A stretch of 64,000 bases of DNA from Mesorhizobium intechi (GTDB lineage Bacteria; Pseudomonadota; Alphaproteobacteria; Rhizobiales; Rhizobiaceae): assembly GCF_002879535.1 (NCBI RefSeq), contig NZ_PNOT02000239.1:1-64000 (forward strand), in the 5' to 3' direction. A program made the translations under genes and the position numbers. How positions within the stretch are numbered: position 1 is the stretch's first letter; each line of letters starts with the position of its first letter. Positions 29,952-38,150 of this stretch are shown piece by piece. The notes under the pieces are model-generated. The model was not told the origin of the DNA. It searched no databases and was given only the letters and a program-made list of their open reading frames with translations.

Positions 29952-30970
29952 GCCCGCTCCACCGGCTTGCCGGTCGACTGGCGCACATGCAGTTCCGGCT
30001 TGATCAATTCCTGCGAGGGCCGCACCGTCTGCCCATTGAGCTTGTCGAGCAGCGCGCTGGCGGCGCGGCGGCCGACCTCGCGCTGGCCGTTCCAGACGGT
30101 GGTCAGCGCCGGCGTGGCGATCGCTGCCTCCTCGAGATCGTCATAGCCGGTGACGGAGATGTCGATGCCCGGCACCAGGCCGGCGCGCGCAATGCCGTTC
30201 ATCAGGCCGATGGCGACGAGGTCGTTCCAGCAGCAGGCGGCGGTCGGTCTGTCCTTCAGCGCCAGGAACTGCCCGGCGGCCTCGAAGCCGGCCTGCTTGG
30301 TGCGCGGACCGGCGATGCGCCAGGACGGCCTGACTTCGAGACCTGCCGCCTCCATGGCGTTGACATAGCCCTGGTAGCGGTCGCGGCCGGTCGAGGTCTG
30401 GTCGGTGCCGCCGATCATGGCGATGCGCTTGTGGCCGAGCGAGATCAGATGGTTGGTGGCAAGCCCGGTTCCATAGGAATCGTCGCCGCGAAACACCGGC
30501 ACGTCGGCGCCCTCGACCGTGCGGGCGATCAGCACCGCCGGCAGGCCGTTTTCCTCGGCCATCAGTATGTCGGCGGCTGGCGTGCCGATGGCCGGCGACA
30601 TGATGACGCCGTCGGCGCCGAGCTGCAGCAGCGTGTCGATGAAGGTGCGCTGCTTTTCGAGCTGGTCGTAGTGGTTGGACAGGATGAAGGTCTGCCGGCT
30701 GCGGTCGAGCTCGCTCTCGATCGAGCGCAGGATCTCGGCGAAGAACGGGTTCATGATGTCGTGCACGACGACGCCGACAATGCCCGAGCGCGAGGTGCGC
30801 AGGCTGGCGGCGCGGCGGTTGTAGATATAGCCGATGGCGCGCGCATGTTCCTTGATACGGTCGCGCGTCGCGCCGGCAACCAGCGGGCTGTCGCGCAACG
30901 CCAGCGACACGGTGGCCGTGGACACGCCGAGTGCATCGGCGATCGTCGAAAGCTTGATTTTTTGTGCCAG
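29948..30970 (-). CDS. LacI-family transcriptional regulator with apparent CTG start
   Basis: 340 residues if it begins at the CTG at 30970. The helix-turn-helix (KLSTIADALGVSTATVSLAL) needs residues upstream of the first GTG (30925), which would cut the DNA-binding helix in half. Reading upstream, the only sensible start is CTG in a context that gives MAQKIKLSTIADAL, with GGGGAG nine bases before it; no ATG, GTG or TTG lies in frame between there and well upstream. The rest is a periplasmic-binding-protein-like sensor domain (VGVVVHDIMNPFFAEI). It is coupled to the hydroxyacid dehydrogenase gene. A palindrome upstream is a likely operator. Confidence 0.9.
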   Translation of the reverse strand: MAQKIKLSTIADALGVSTATVSLALRDSPLVAGATRDRIKEHARAIGYIYNRRAASLRTSRSGIVGVVVHDIMNPFFAEILRSIESELDRSRQTFILSNHYDQLEKQRTFIDTLLQLGADGVIMSPAIGTPAADILMAEENGLPAVLIARTVEGADVPVFRGDDSYGTGLATNHLISLGHKRIAMIGGTDQTSTGRDRYQGYVNAMEAAGLEVRPSWRIAGPRTKQAGFEAAGQFLALKDRPTAACCWNDLVAIGLMNGIARAGLVPGIDISVTGYDDLEEAAIATPALTTVWNGQREVGRRAASALLDKLNGQTVRPSQELIKPELHVRQSTGKPVERA

Positions 30971-31005
30971 CGCCTTGCGCTCCCCGAACGAGCTGAATTG
31001 CGACC

Positions 31006-31016
31006 TAAACAGTTTA
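31006..31016. promoter_or_regulatory. Palindromic candidate operator TAAACAGTTTA
   Basis: A perfect 11-base palindrome TAAAC-A-GTTTA lies 36 bases before the CTG start of the LacI-type gene, in the short gap after the EamA transporter gene. LacI-family operators are typically palindromes of this size. It is the likely site of autoregulation. Confidence 0.45.
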
Positions 31017-31048
31017 AAGGCGGCGTTATGCCACCGATCGGGGGCAAA

Positions 31049-31990
31049 TCAAAGTTTTTTTGCCAGCGCCTCGGCCTCGACATCGGAGGCAGCGCGGCTC
31101 TGCAGCCGAAGCCGGTGCTCGCGGTGGACGATGTAGAGGCCGCTGGCGACAATGATGGCGGCGCCGACCAGCGTCCAGCGATCCGGGAACTGCCTGAAGA
31201 CGATCCAGCCCGAAATGATCATCCAGACCATCTGCGAATAGGGATAGGGCGCCAGTGCCGTGGTCGTCGCCAGCCGATAGGCCTGGACAAGCAGCCAGTG
31301 CCCGACACCGCCGAACACGCCGAGCATGAGCAGGATGAACCAGTGCCAGCCATCATGCGGCAGCGAGAAGGAAAATGGCAGCATCGGCAAAAGCAGCACC
31401 GTCGGCGCCAGCGCCGAAAACAGGATCAGGCTTTCCGACGTCTCCGTCGACGACATGCGGCGCGTCATGATGACATAGAAGCAGTTCGACAGCATCGAGC
31501 CGAGTGCGAAGAGATGGCCGATGCCGAAGACGCCGACACCGGGCCTTGTGATGATGAGGACCCCGGCGAAGGCGGCCAGAATGGCCAGCCAGCGCCGCCA
31601 GCCTGCCCATTCGCCGAGCAGCGGGCCGGCAAGCGCGGTGATCACCATCGGCCCGAAGAAGTAGATCGACGTCGTCTCGGCCAGTTGCAGGGAGCGCAGG
31701 GCCAGGATGTTGCACATGGTCGAGCCGAACAGGAACACACCGCGCAGCACGTGCGCCGGCAGGTTGACCGGGCGAAACCGCAGCGGTTCGCGCCAGCCGC
31801 GCAGGAGCGTGCCCACCAGCACGACGTGCACGGCAAAGCGCACCCAGGCGACGATCAGCGCCGAAACGCCGGCCAGGACGAGATATTTGCTCGATGTGTC
31901 GAGGAAGGTGAAGAAGACATAGGTCGTAAGCATGCACAGGATCGCCACCGGCGGCGTCGCGCTTTCGACATATCTTTTGGAAGCATTCAC
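31049..31990 (-). CDS. EamA-family (DMT) inner-membrane transporter
   Basis: 313 residues from GTG 31990, with ten predicted membrane spans in two EamA repeats (for example FGPMVITALAGPLLGEWAGWRRW and the second-repeat end YPYSQMVWMIISGWIVFRQFPD). Members of the drug/metabolite transporter superfamily export amino acids or metabolites. The open frame continues upstream without a stop, but the RhaT-like core starts after the GTG; no strong ribosome binding site is visible, so the start is uncertain. It is upstream of the LacI-type gene on the same strand, with an intergenic palindrome between them. Confidence 0.88.
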   Translation of the reverse strand: MNASKRYVESATPPVAILCMLTTYVFFTFLDTSSKYLVLAGVSALIVAWVRFAVHVVLVGTLLRGWREPLRFRPVNLPAHVLRGVFLFGSTMCNILALRSLQLAETTSIYFFGPMVITALAGPLLGEWAGWRRWLAILAAFAGVLIITRPGVGVFGIGHLFALGSMLSNCFYVIMTRRMSSTETSESLILFSALAPTVLLLPMLPFSFSLPHDGWHWFILLMLGVFGGVGHWLLVQAYRLATTTALAPYPYSQMVWMIISGWIVFRQFPDRWTLVGAAIIVASGLYIVHREHRLRLQSRAASDVEAEALAKKL

Positions 31991-32133
31991 TTGCAGGCCG
32001 GGGGAAAGCTGGGCTGGAGTGCACCTTTGCGGGAATTGTCGCTTGCCGGCAAGCCAATTGTCACCCGCTGCCGCGCAGCTGAGCTCGCTGGCACAACAAT
32101 AGACGCCGCCAGGCTTGGTCCAGGCCTCCGACG

Positions 32134-32541
32134 CTATGCCTGCATGCGGGCACCCTTGGTGATCTTGTCGACCACCTTCTTGTCGGCGCGCAGCGCGATG
32201 CCGACCACCTTGGCGTCTTCGGGCCCGAATTGCGCGAAGACGGCACGGTTGGCGGCATCGAAGCCGGTGGAAAACATCTCCTCGACATAGAGCGAAGTCG
32301 TCACGTCGCGCTCCAGCGCGCGCCGGTGGATCGCGGCCAATGTCGCCTGGTCTGCCGACAGCACGATGACCGGCTGGATCGACAGCGGATTGTAGAGATT
32401 GCCTGAGCGGTCGCGATAGGGCTCGCCGATGATGTCGGGAAACTGCGCGACGATGCCGCTGGTCAGGAAGGCGGTGACGTTGAGTTTCTGCCAGACGGGC
32501 AAGTCTTCCCGCAGGACGATTGCAAATTTCGTGTCGAACAT
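32134..32541 (-). CDS. DUF2000 family protein
   Basis: 135 residues beginning MFDTKFAIVLREDLPVWQKLNVTAFL, the hallmark of the DUF2000 family; a conserved LSIQPVIVLSAD stretch follows. The structure type is related to peptidyl-tRNA hydrolase 2, but no activity is established as far as I know. It is divergent from the AraC-type gene with 95 bases between, and the pairing suggests that the regulator controls it. Confidence 0.88.
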   Translation of the reverse strand: MFDTKFAIVLREDLPVWQKLNVTAFLTSGIVAQFPDIIGEPYRDRSGNLYNPLSIQPVIVLSADQATLAAIHRRALERDVTTSLYVEEMFSTGFDAANRAVFAQFGPEDAKVVGIALRADKKVVDKITKGARMQA

Positions 32542-32636
32542 GAGAAAAGGACCATTCGAGGTTAGGCCGCGACTGCGAGGCTGAAGGAGACGATGTCATC
32601 GAACTAGACCGGCAGGCCTTCGAGGGTCTTGGACGT

Positions 32637-33464
32637 TTGTGCGCGGATGCGGCGGAGAACTGCATCATCTCCGCACCCGACCCCGCCGGCATGGAGCGGA
32701 TCGAGGCGCGCTTTCATGGCAGCGCCTTCGACCTGCATCGTCATGACACCTACGCGATCGGGGTGACGCTACATGGCGTGCAGACCTTCCGCTATCGGGG
32801 CGCGACGCGGCTGAGCCTGCCCGGCCAGATCATCGTGCTGCATCCCGACGAACTGCACGATGGCGGCGCCGGCACCGAGGACGGGTTGCGCTACAGGATG
32901 CTTTATCTCGAACCGTCGCTGATGCTGGACTGCGTTGGCGGCGCGTCGTTGCCCTTCGTCAGGGATGCCGTGGTGCGGGATGAAGCCTTCTGCGCGACGC
33001 TGCTTTCAGCGCTGGGGCCGCTGCAACAGGAACTCGACGAGCTGTTCGTCGACGATTTTCTCACGCAACTGATGCAAGGCCTGGCCCGCCATGCCCGCGA
33101 GCCGGCAAAGCCGATGGCCCGGACGGCATGGCGGGCGGCCACGCTGGCGCGGGACTATCTTACGGAGAATGCAATGCGCCCGGTGCGTTCCGGCGAATTG
33201 GAAGCCGTCACCGGACTGGACCGCTACGCCCTATCGAGGCATTTCCGCGCCGCCTTCTCGACCAGTCCGCATCGTTTCCTGGTGATGCGCCGGCTTCAAC
33301 GCGCGCGGCGGATGATCACCACCGGCGAGCCCCTGGCGCAGATCGCTGTCGAGGCCGGCTTCACCGACCAGAGCCATTTCAACAGGCAGTTCAAGAAGGC
33401 ATTCGGCATGACGCCGGGGCGTTGGTCCTCATTGATCCGGGACGCGGTTCCGGCAGCGGCCTGA
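32637..33464 (+). CDS. AraC-family transcriptional regulator
   Basis: 275 residues from TTG 32637. The N-terminal cupin-like sensor domain (FDLHRHDTYAIGVTLHGVQTFRYRG, then IIVLHPDELHDG) is followed by two C-terminal helix-turn-helix motifs: TGLDRYALSRHFRAAF and IAVEAGFTDQSHFNRQFKKAFG. It is divergent from the DUF2000 gene and probably regulates it. The start is not well fixed: the frame is open upstream to about 32544 without a normal start codon, and ATG 32691 is an alternative. Its stop abuts that of the convergent MarR-type gene. Confidence 0.9.
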   Translation: MCADAAENCIISAPDPAGMERIEARFHGSAFDLHRHDTYAIGVTLHGVQTFRYRGATRLSLPGQIIVLHPDELHDGGAGTEDGLRYRMLYLEPSLMLDCVGGASLPFVRDAVVRDEAFCATLLSALGPLQQELDELFVDDFLTQLMQGLARHAREPAKPMARTAWRAATLARDYLTENAMRPVRSGELEAVTGLDRYALSRHFRAAFSTSPHRFLVMRRLQRARRMITTGEPLAQIAVEAGFTDQSHFNRQFKKAFGMTPGRWSSLIRDAVPAAA

Positions 33465-33935
33465 TCAGTCGTCCGACTCGGCGTCGTCGTCGATCAGCAC
33501 AAGCTCCTCGTTGGAGAGATTGGCCTCGATGCGGGCCAGCAGCTTGAACAGCGCCTTCTGGTCTTTCTTGTCGAGACCCTTCAGCGCCTGTTTTTCGGTC
33601 TTCTTCACCGATTTCTCGATGGCGTGGATGATATCGCGGCCTGTGTCGGTGAGGAAAATGTGAGCCTGACGGGCGTCGGCCGACGAGGCGCGCTTTTCCA
33701 GAAAGCCCTGCGCCTGCAGGCGGTTGATGGTCTTGGTGATGGTGGGCGGGCGCACGCCGAGGCGACCGGCGAGATTGCCCGGCGTCTGGCCGTCCTCACG
33801 GTCGAGCGCCAGCATGATCTGGTCCTGGCCGGCATAGAAGCCATGCGACAGAAGCCGCGCCGCCAGCGCGGTTCTTGCCAGCCTGGCCGCCGAATGCAGC
33901 CGGCTCATTGTTGCAGTCTTGTCCGCCTTGGCCAT
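33465..33935 (-). CDS. MarR-family transcriptional regulator
   Basis: 156 residues from ATG 33935 (MAKADKTATM), chosen because GAGGGA is six bases upstream. The winged-helix region is GNLAGRLGVRPPTITKTINRLQAQGFLEKR, followed by the wing SSADARQAHIFLTDTGR and a C-terminal dimerisation helix with a very acidic end (DDDAESDD). MarR proteins are repressors released by small phenolic ligands or oxidants. It is divergent from the CobW-type gene, with a 400-base gap between them, and convergent with the AraC gene. Confidence 0.9.
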   Translation of the reverse strand: MAKADKTATMSRLHSAARLARTALAARLLSHGFYAGQDQIMLALDREDGQTPGNLAGRLGVRPPTITKTINRLQAQGFLEKRASSADARQAHIFLTDTGRDIIHAIEKSVKKTEKQALKGLDKKDQKALFKLLARIEANLSNEELVLIDDDAESDD

Positions 33936-34336
33936 GGTCATTCCCTCTTCGGCCATACCGGTAGCGACAGCATAGACGCAGCCGGCCGGTTGGCAATCGG
34001 CGATCAAAAGAATCCGGCGCGTGAAACAGCTTTGCCGGCAAGCATTGCGGTGCCCGCCGTGGCTAATGCCAGATGTTTATTTCAGTTAGATGACAAACGA
34101 CTTTTCGCCGCGCGGGAATCGCCGCAAGGGTGAGGCGCGCATGGCTTGAGACGCGCCTTGTCCGCGACAAGGGCGCACTTTCGCAGTCATCCAGCACGCC
34201 GATATCACACTGGCCGGGCCAAGAGCTTTGGCCCATCGGTTTGCCCCGTGCAAAAGCCCCGCACACATCCTATATGGAACCGACAATCCCTTTATCGCGG
34301 CCTGGATTTCAGGGCCCAGTCATCTCGAGGCAAGCC
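33936..34336. other. Long intergenic region with mutually exclusive hairpins
   Basis: 401 bases without a convincing gene lie between the divergent MarR and CobW-type genes. An open frame from 34130 that joins CobW looks non-coding. Two hairpins share bases: AGGCGCG (34133-34139) pairs with CGCGCCT (34152-34158), while CCTTGTC (34156-34162) pairs with GACAAGG (34166-34172), so only one can form at a time. The loop of the first contains the triplets ATG GCT TGA. This could be a leader attenuator for the CobW-type gene. No known riboswitch signature was recognised. Confidence 0.45.
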
Positions 34337-35407
34337 ATGAGCGACGCACAGACGCAGATCCCCGTAACCGTTCTCACCGGCTATCTCGGCGCCGGCAAGA
34401 CGACGCTGCTCAACCGCATCCTGTCGGAGAACCACGGCAGGCGCTACGCGGTCATCGTCAACGAATTCGGCGAAATCGGCATCGACAACGACCTGATCGT
34501 GGAATCCGACGAGGAAATCTACGAGATGAACAATGGCTGCGTGTGCTGCACGGTGCGCGGCGACCTGATCCGCGTCGTCGAGGGCCTGATGCGCCGGCCC
34601 GGCCGCTTCGACGCCATCGTGGTCGAGACCACCGGTCTCGCCGATCCGGTGCCGGTGGCGCAGACCTTCTTCATGGACGACGACGTGCGCTCCAAGACCA
34701 AGCTCGATGCGGTGGTGGCGCTGGTCGATGCCAAGCACCTGCCGCTCAGGCTCAAGGATTCCAAGGAAGCCGAGGACCAGATTGCCTTCGCCGACGTGGT
34801 CGTGCTCAACAAGACCGATCTCGTCACCCCAGAGGAGCTCGCCAAGGTCGAGGCGACCATCCGCGCCATCAATCCGGCGGCCAGGATCCATCGCACGACG
34901 CGCGCCGGCGTCGCCCTTTCGGAAGTGCTCGACCGCGGCGCATTCGACCTCTCCCGGGCGCTGGAGAACGATCCGCATTTCCTCGAGGCGCATGATGAAC
35001 ACCATCATGACCACGATCATCACGACCATGATGGCCACGATCACCACCACCATGATCATGACGGGCATGACCATCATCACCACGACCACGCGCATCCCTC
35101 CGACATCCATGATGTGACGGTGCAGTCGGTGTCGCTGCGCGGCGGCGAGATGGACCCGAAGAAATTCTTCCCATGGATCGAGAAGATCACCCAGATGGAA
35201 GGCCCCAACATCTTGCGGCTGAAAGGCATCATCGCGCTCAAGGGCGATGACGAACGCTACGTCATCCAGGGCGTGCACATGATCATCGAGGGTGACCATC
35301 AGCGCGCCTGGAAGGACGGCGAGAAACATGAGAGCCGGCTGGTGTTCATCGGCCGCGAACTGGACGCCGAACGGCTGAAGAAGAGTTTTGACGCCTGCCA
35401 GGCCTAG
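34337..35407 (+). CDS. CobW/COG0523 GTPase, metal chaperone with His-rich stretch
   Basis: 356 residues from ATG 34337 with GAGG upstream. The G1 loop is GYLGAGKTTLLN (about 14-25), the metal-binding CxCC motif is in NNGCVCCTVRGD (near 68), and the G4 motif is NKTDLV. A run of alternating His and Asp from about residue 218 to 253, including a 10-residue unit HDHDGHDHHH repeated twice, is a strong metal-binding segment. The CobW C-terminal domain follows. Members deliver zinc or cobalt to client proteins using GTP and are often induced by zinc shortage; no Zur site was recognised here. Confidence 0.92.
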   Translation: MSDAQTQIPVTVLTGYLGAGKTTLLNRILSENHGRRYAVIVNEFGEIGIDNDLIVESDEEIYEMNNGCVCCTVRGDLIRVVEGLMRRPGRFDAIVVETTGLADPVPVAQTFFMDDDVRSKTKLDAVVALVDAKHLPLRLKDSKEAEDQIAFADVVVLNKTDLVTPEELAKVEATIRAINPAARIHRTTRAGVALSEVLDRGAFDLSRALENDPHFLEAHDEHHHDHDHHDHDGHDHHHHDHDGHDHHHHDHAHPSDIHDVTVQSVSLRGGEMDPKKFFPWIEKITQMEGPNILRLKGIIALKGDDERYVIQGVHMIIEGDHQRAWKDGEKHESRLVFIGRELDAERLKKSFDACQA

Positions 35408-35533
35408 TCAGCTTTGCCGTGCGATTCCAGGCTGGATGTATCGGTCGAAGAATTACCGCCGTCGAATTTCACCCGCCGTTGACGATCTTGCCGTCTCCAC
35501 GGACACCACCACGGCGACGCTAGGTCGGCGGCC

Positions 35534-36286
35534 CTAGCGCGAAGTACATCTGTGATCGAGGAGGTGCTCAGCTGCCCTTCCCCAGTTTGCCAGAATATAG
35601 AACCCCGGCCTCGCGTCAGCCAGCGTTGCACCGGCGACGAGCACATTTAGATCATCCATAGTGTGTCGTGCCTGAGGCAAACCGGCAACAACCAGGCCGA
35701 CCACGTTGGTGGTTCGCAGATCCGGCTCACCCACTGCCATTATCCAATAGGGTCGCCCCTTCAATATCAATGGAAACGGTTGCCAAGGCGCGTCTTGCTT
35801 CGGCCCATCCGAGGCAAGCGTCCTTTCAACCGACTTTAGCAAGCAATCGACGTGGATGTGCAGCTGATCCTGGGACCGCTCAGTCCGGGAATTCACCGCC
35901 AGACCGACGGCTGATCGTGGCAGGCCGTGTCCGAGTCTTGCTTCAACTTTCTGTCGGGCTTCCCATGCCCGGTTCCATAGTTGGGCGCTGTCGGTGGAAC
36001 GGGCGGATGGGCTCTCCACGCCCGCAACTGCCGTGATTGGGGCCACCAGGAATTCCGTCCGGTGCAGGGGTGATTTGATGAGGACTGAGCCAGAATCCCC
36101 CTGCTCGGTCAGTATCACCTCGTCGCAGGGAAAGGCGACGCCAAACCGCGCACTTGCAAGTGCGCAGGTCTGCACCATCTCCCACAATATTTTGCGTTTG
36201 AGGAATGCGTAGCCGGCAGCGGCTGACAAGGCGACCAACAATGTCACGGACAGCCGAAGGCCCCTGCGCTCCAACAAGCCCAGCAC
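35534..36286 (-). CDS. cdh: CDP-diacylglycerol pyrophosphatase
   Basis: 250 residues, the same size as the enterobacterial Cdh. An N-terminal signal anchor (LSVTLLVALSAAAGYAFL) is followed by KSPLHRTEFLVAPITAVAGVESP, then SRTERSQDQLHIHVDCL with the HIT-like HxHxD catalytic motif, and an end AAEHLLDHRC. The enzyme hydrolyses CDP-diacylglycerol to phosphatidate and CMP. The AT content is higher than that of its neighbours, it stands alone, and it lies between a CobW-type and a WD40 gene that are often adjacent in relatives (from memory), which suggests it is an insertion. Confidence 0.82.
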   Translation of the reverse strand: MLGLLERRGLRLSVTLLVALSAAAGYAFLKRKILWEMVQTCALASARFGVAFPCDEVILTEQGDSGSVLIKSPLHRTEFLVAPITAVAGVESPSARSTDSAQLWNRAWEARQKVEARLGHGLPRSAVGLAVNSRTERSQDQLHIHVDCLLKSVERTLASDGPKQDAPWQPFPLILKGRPYWIMAVGEPDLRTTNVVGLVVAGLPQARHTMDDLNVLVAGATLADARPGFYILANWGRAAEHLLDHRCTSR

Positions 36287-36551
36287 ATTGTTCCTTTCTC
36301 AAACGACCGGAGCGAGCGGCGCGAGCATCGCCAAGAACATGGTTCGGGTCATCATACGATCGCAGGGTGCGAAAGTTCCGTTCCCGCCTGGCGACCGGGT
36401 CTGGCGACGTTTGCAACTGAACCGCGAGCCAAGGGGCTGCTTTGACTAGATTACAGCCTCTTGCCGCCTCGCCGGTCCTCCAAGGTTGCCGGAACCGTAA
36501 ACGTCGAGTAAGCCCCTGCAACCGCTGCAATTCAACTGAATAAAGATACCC

Positions 36552-37526
36552 ATGCCGACAGTTGCCCCCCTCGACCTCGAAGGCCATTGCGTTGCCGCCG
36601 TCTTCCTTGGCGACGTGCCGCATTTCGCGCTGGCCGATGGCGCCATCCATCGGCTCGACAATGGCCACAAGACCATGCAGGCCAATGACGGGCTGCTCGC
36701 CGCGTTCCACGATGCAGCCAACGACCGGCTGATCACCGGCGGCGAGGACGGCAAGGTGTTTGCCGTGAAAGCGGGCGGCGATGTCCAGGACGTGGCGAGC
36801 ACCGGCAAGAAGTGGATCACCAGCGTTGCCGCCGGGCCGCAGGGCGCCATCGCCTATGCCACGGGCAAGACCGCCTTCGTGCGCTTCGCCGACGGCAAGA
36901 CAAGGGAATTTGCCCATCCGCGCTCGGTCGAGGGGCTGGCGTTTTCGCCCAAGGGCATGCGCTTCGGCGTTGCCCGCTACAATGGCGCGACGCTGCATTT
37001 CCCGGCCGCCGAGGGCAAGCCGATGGAACTGGAATGGGCAGGCGCCCATACCGGTATCACCTTCTCGCCTGACGGCGCTTTCCTCGTCACCACCATGCAG
37101 GAAAACGCCCTGCATGGCTGGAAACTGGCCGACGGCAAGCACATGCGCATGACCGGCTATCCCGGCAAGGTCAAAAGCCTGTCATGGAGCGTCAAAGGCA
37201 AATGGCTGGCGAGTTCCGGCGCGCCGGCGGCGATCGTCTGGCCGTTTTCGGGCAAGGACGGACCGATGGGCAAAGCGCCGCTGGAACTCGGCACGCGCGG
37301 CAACACGATGGTGACTTGCGTGGCATGCCATCCAAGCCAGGACGTCGTGGCGATCGGCTACGAGGACGGCATGGTGATCGCCGCGCGCTTCGCCGACGCC
37401 AAGGAAGTGCTGCTGCGCCGGCAAGGCAAGGGCGCCATCACCTCGATGATGTGGGACAGGGAAGAGCGCCGCATCGCCTTCGGCAGCGCGGCCGGCGATT
37501 GCGGCGTCATCGACATCACGGCCTAG
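36552..37526 (+). CDS. WD40-repeat protein
   Basis: 324 residues with about six or seven beta-propeller blades; recognisable cores are VEGLAFSPKGMRFGVARYNGAT, GITFSPDGAFLVTTMQENALHGW and VKSLSWSVKGKWLASSG. No catalytic motif is present, so it is likely a scaffold. There is no signal peptide, which suggests a cytoplasmic location. As I recall, it is a common neighbour of CobW-type GTPases in rhizobia, which would suggest a role in metal handling; here a cdh gene separates them. The start is ATG at 36552. Confidence 0.86.
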   Translation: MPTVAPLDLEGHCVAAVFLGDVPHFALADGAIHRLDNGHKTMQANDGLLAAFHDAANDRLITGGEDGKVFAVKAGGDVQDVASTGKKWITSVAAGPQGAIAYATGKTAFVRFADGKTREFAHPRSVEGLAFSPKGMRFGVARYNGATLHFPAAEGKPMELEWAGAHTGITFSPDGAFLVTTMQENALHGWKLADGKHMRMTGYPGKVKSLSWSVKGKWLASSGAPAAIVWPFSGKDGPMGKAPLELGTRGNTMVTCVACHPSQDVVAIGYEDGMVIAARFADAKEVLLRRQGKGAITSMMWDREERRIAFGSAAGDCGVIDITA

Positions 37527-37540
37527 TTTCAAAACAGCGA

Positions 37541-37993
37541 TCACTCAGCCCCGCACGACACCTTGCCTGTCAATTCAGCCGGTTTGCCATCCTTGTCCGT
37601 GTCGGCGGCATTGTCATGGACGGCAAGCGTGTATTGCCCGTCATAGACGCCTTCGTCGCTGGCATTGGTCAGGATCGTCAGCTCGACAGAACTGAAGGCG
37701 TTCGCGGACTCGTGCTCGTGGTAGATGTTCAGCCGCAGTTCCTTGTCGTCCAGCCAGTATTGGGTCAGGTTGGAATCCTCGAACACCGTCTTGCGCAGTC
37801 CATCGCCAGCCGGCCTCGCCTTGATTTCGAGATCGCCGCGGAAGTTGAAGGTCGGGCCGCCCATGCCTCGGGTAACGCCGGCGCCGACGTCCAATGTCAC
37901 CACCTTATCGTCGACGCTGCACCAGATGCCGCCCGAGGCGAAGGCAGTGCCGGCCGACGTCAAAAGCATTGCCACACAGAGGATCGTCCGCAT
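37541..37993 (-). CDS. Small secreted protein, unknown function
   Basis: 150 residues with a clear signal peptide (MRTILCVAMLLTSAGTAFA/SGG) and a ribosome binding site GGGGGGAA before ATG 37993. The mature part is beta-rich (VVTLDVGAGVTRGMG, DLEIKARPAGDG) with two cysteines that could form a disulfide. It belongs to no family I recognise. It is convergent with the WD40 gene (14-base gap) and divergent from the aminotransferase gene. The open frame extends upstream, but only this start fits a signal peptide. Confidence 0.72.
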   Translation of the reverse strand: MRTILCVAMLLTSAGTAFASGGIWCSVDDKVVTLDVGAGVTRGMGGPTFNFRGDLEIKARPAGDGLRKTVFEDSNLTQYWLDDKELRLNIYHEHESANAFSSVELTILTNASDEGVYDGQYTLAVHDNAADTDKDGKPAELTGKVSCGAE

Positions 37994-38150
37994 TCTTGTT
38001 CCCCCCGCCTCATTCCCTTTCATATTTGGCACTGACTTCGCCAGCACGGTCAAGCGCCGCCGCAGGCGGCTGAGCCAATGCAGGGCAGGCGCGCGGCCAA
38101 TTGCGGTTGCTGATATGGATTGGCTAAGAGGGAGGACGAGAGGGGTTTTC

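Noticed and set aside
33936-34336. Cobalamin or other known riboswitch before the CobW-type gene
   Set aside because: No B12-box or other conserved riboswitch core was seen; only alternative hairpins, reported separately.
35404-35646. 80-codon minus-strand frame overlapping the cdh 3' end
   Set aside because: No ribosome binding site or homology signal; cdh is clearly the coding frame in the overlap.
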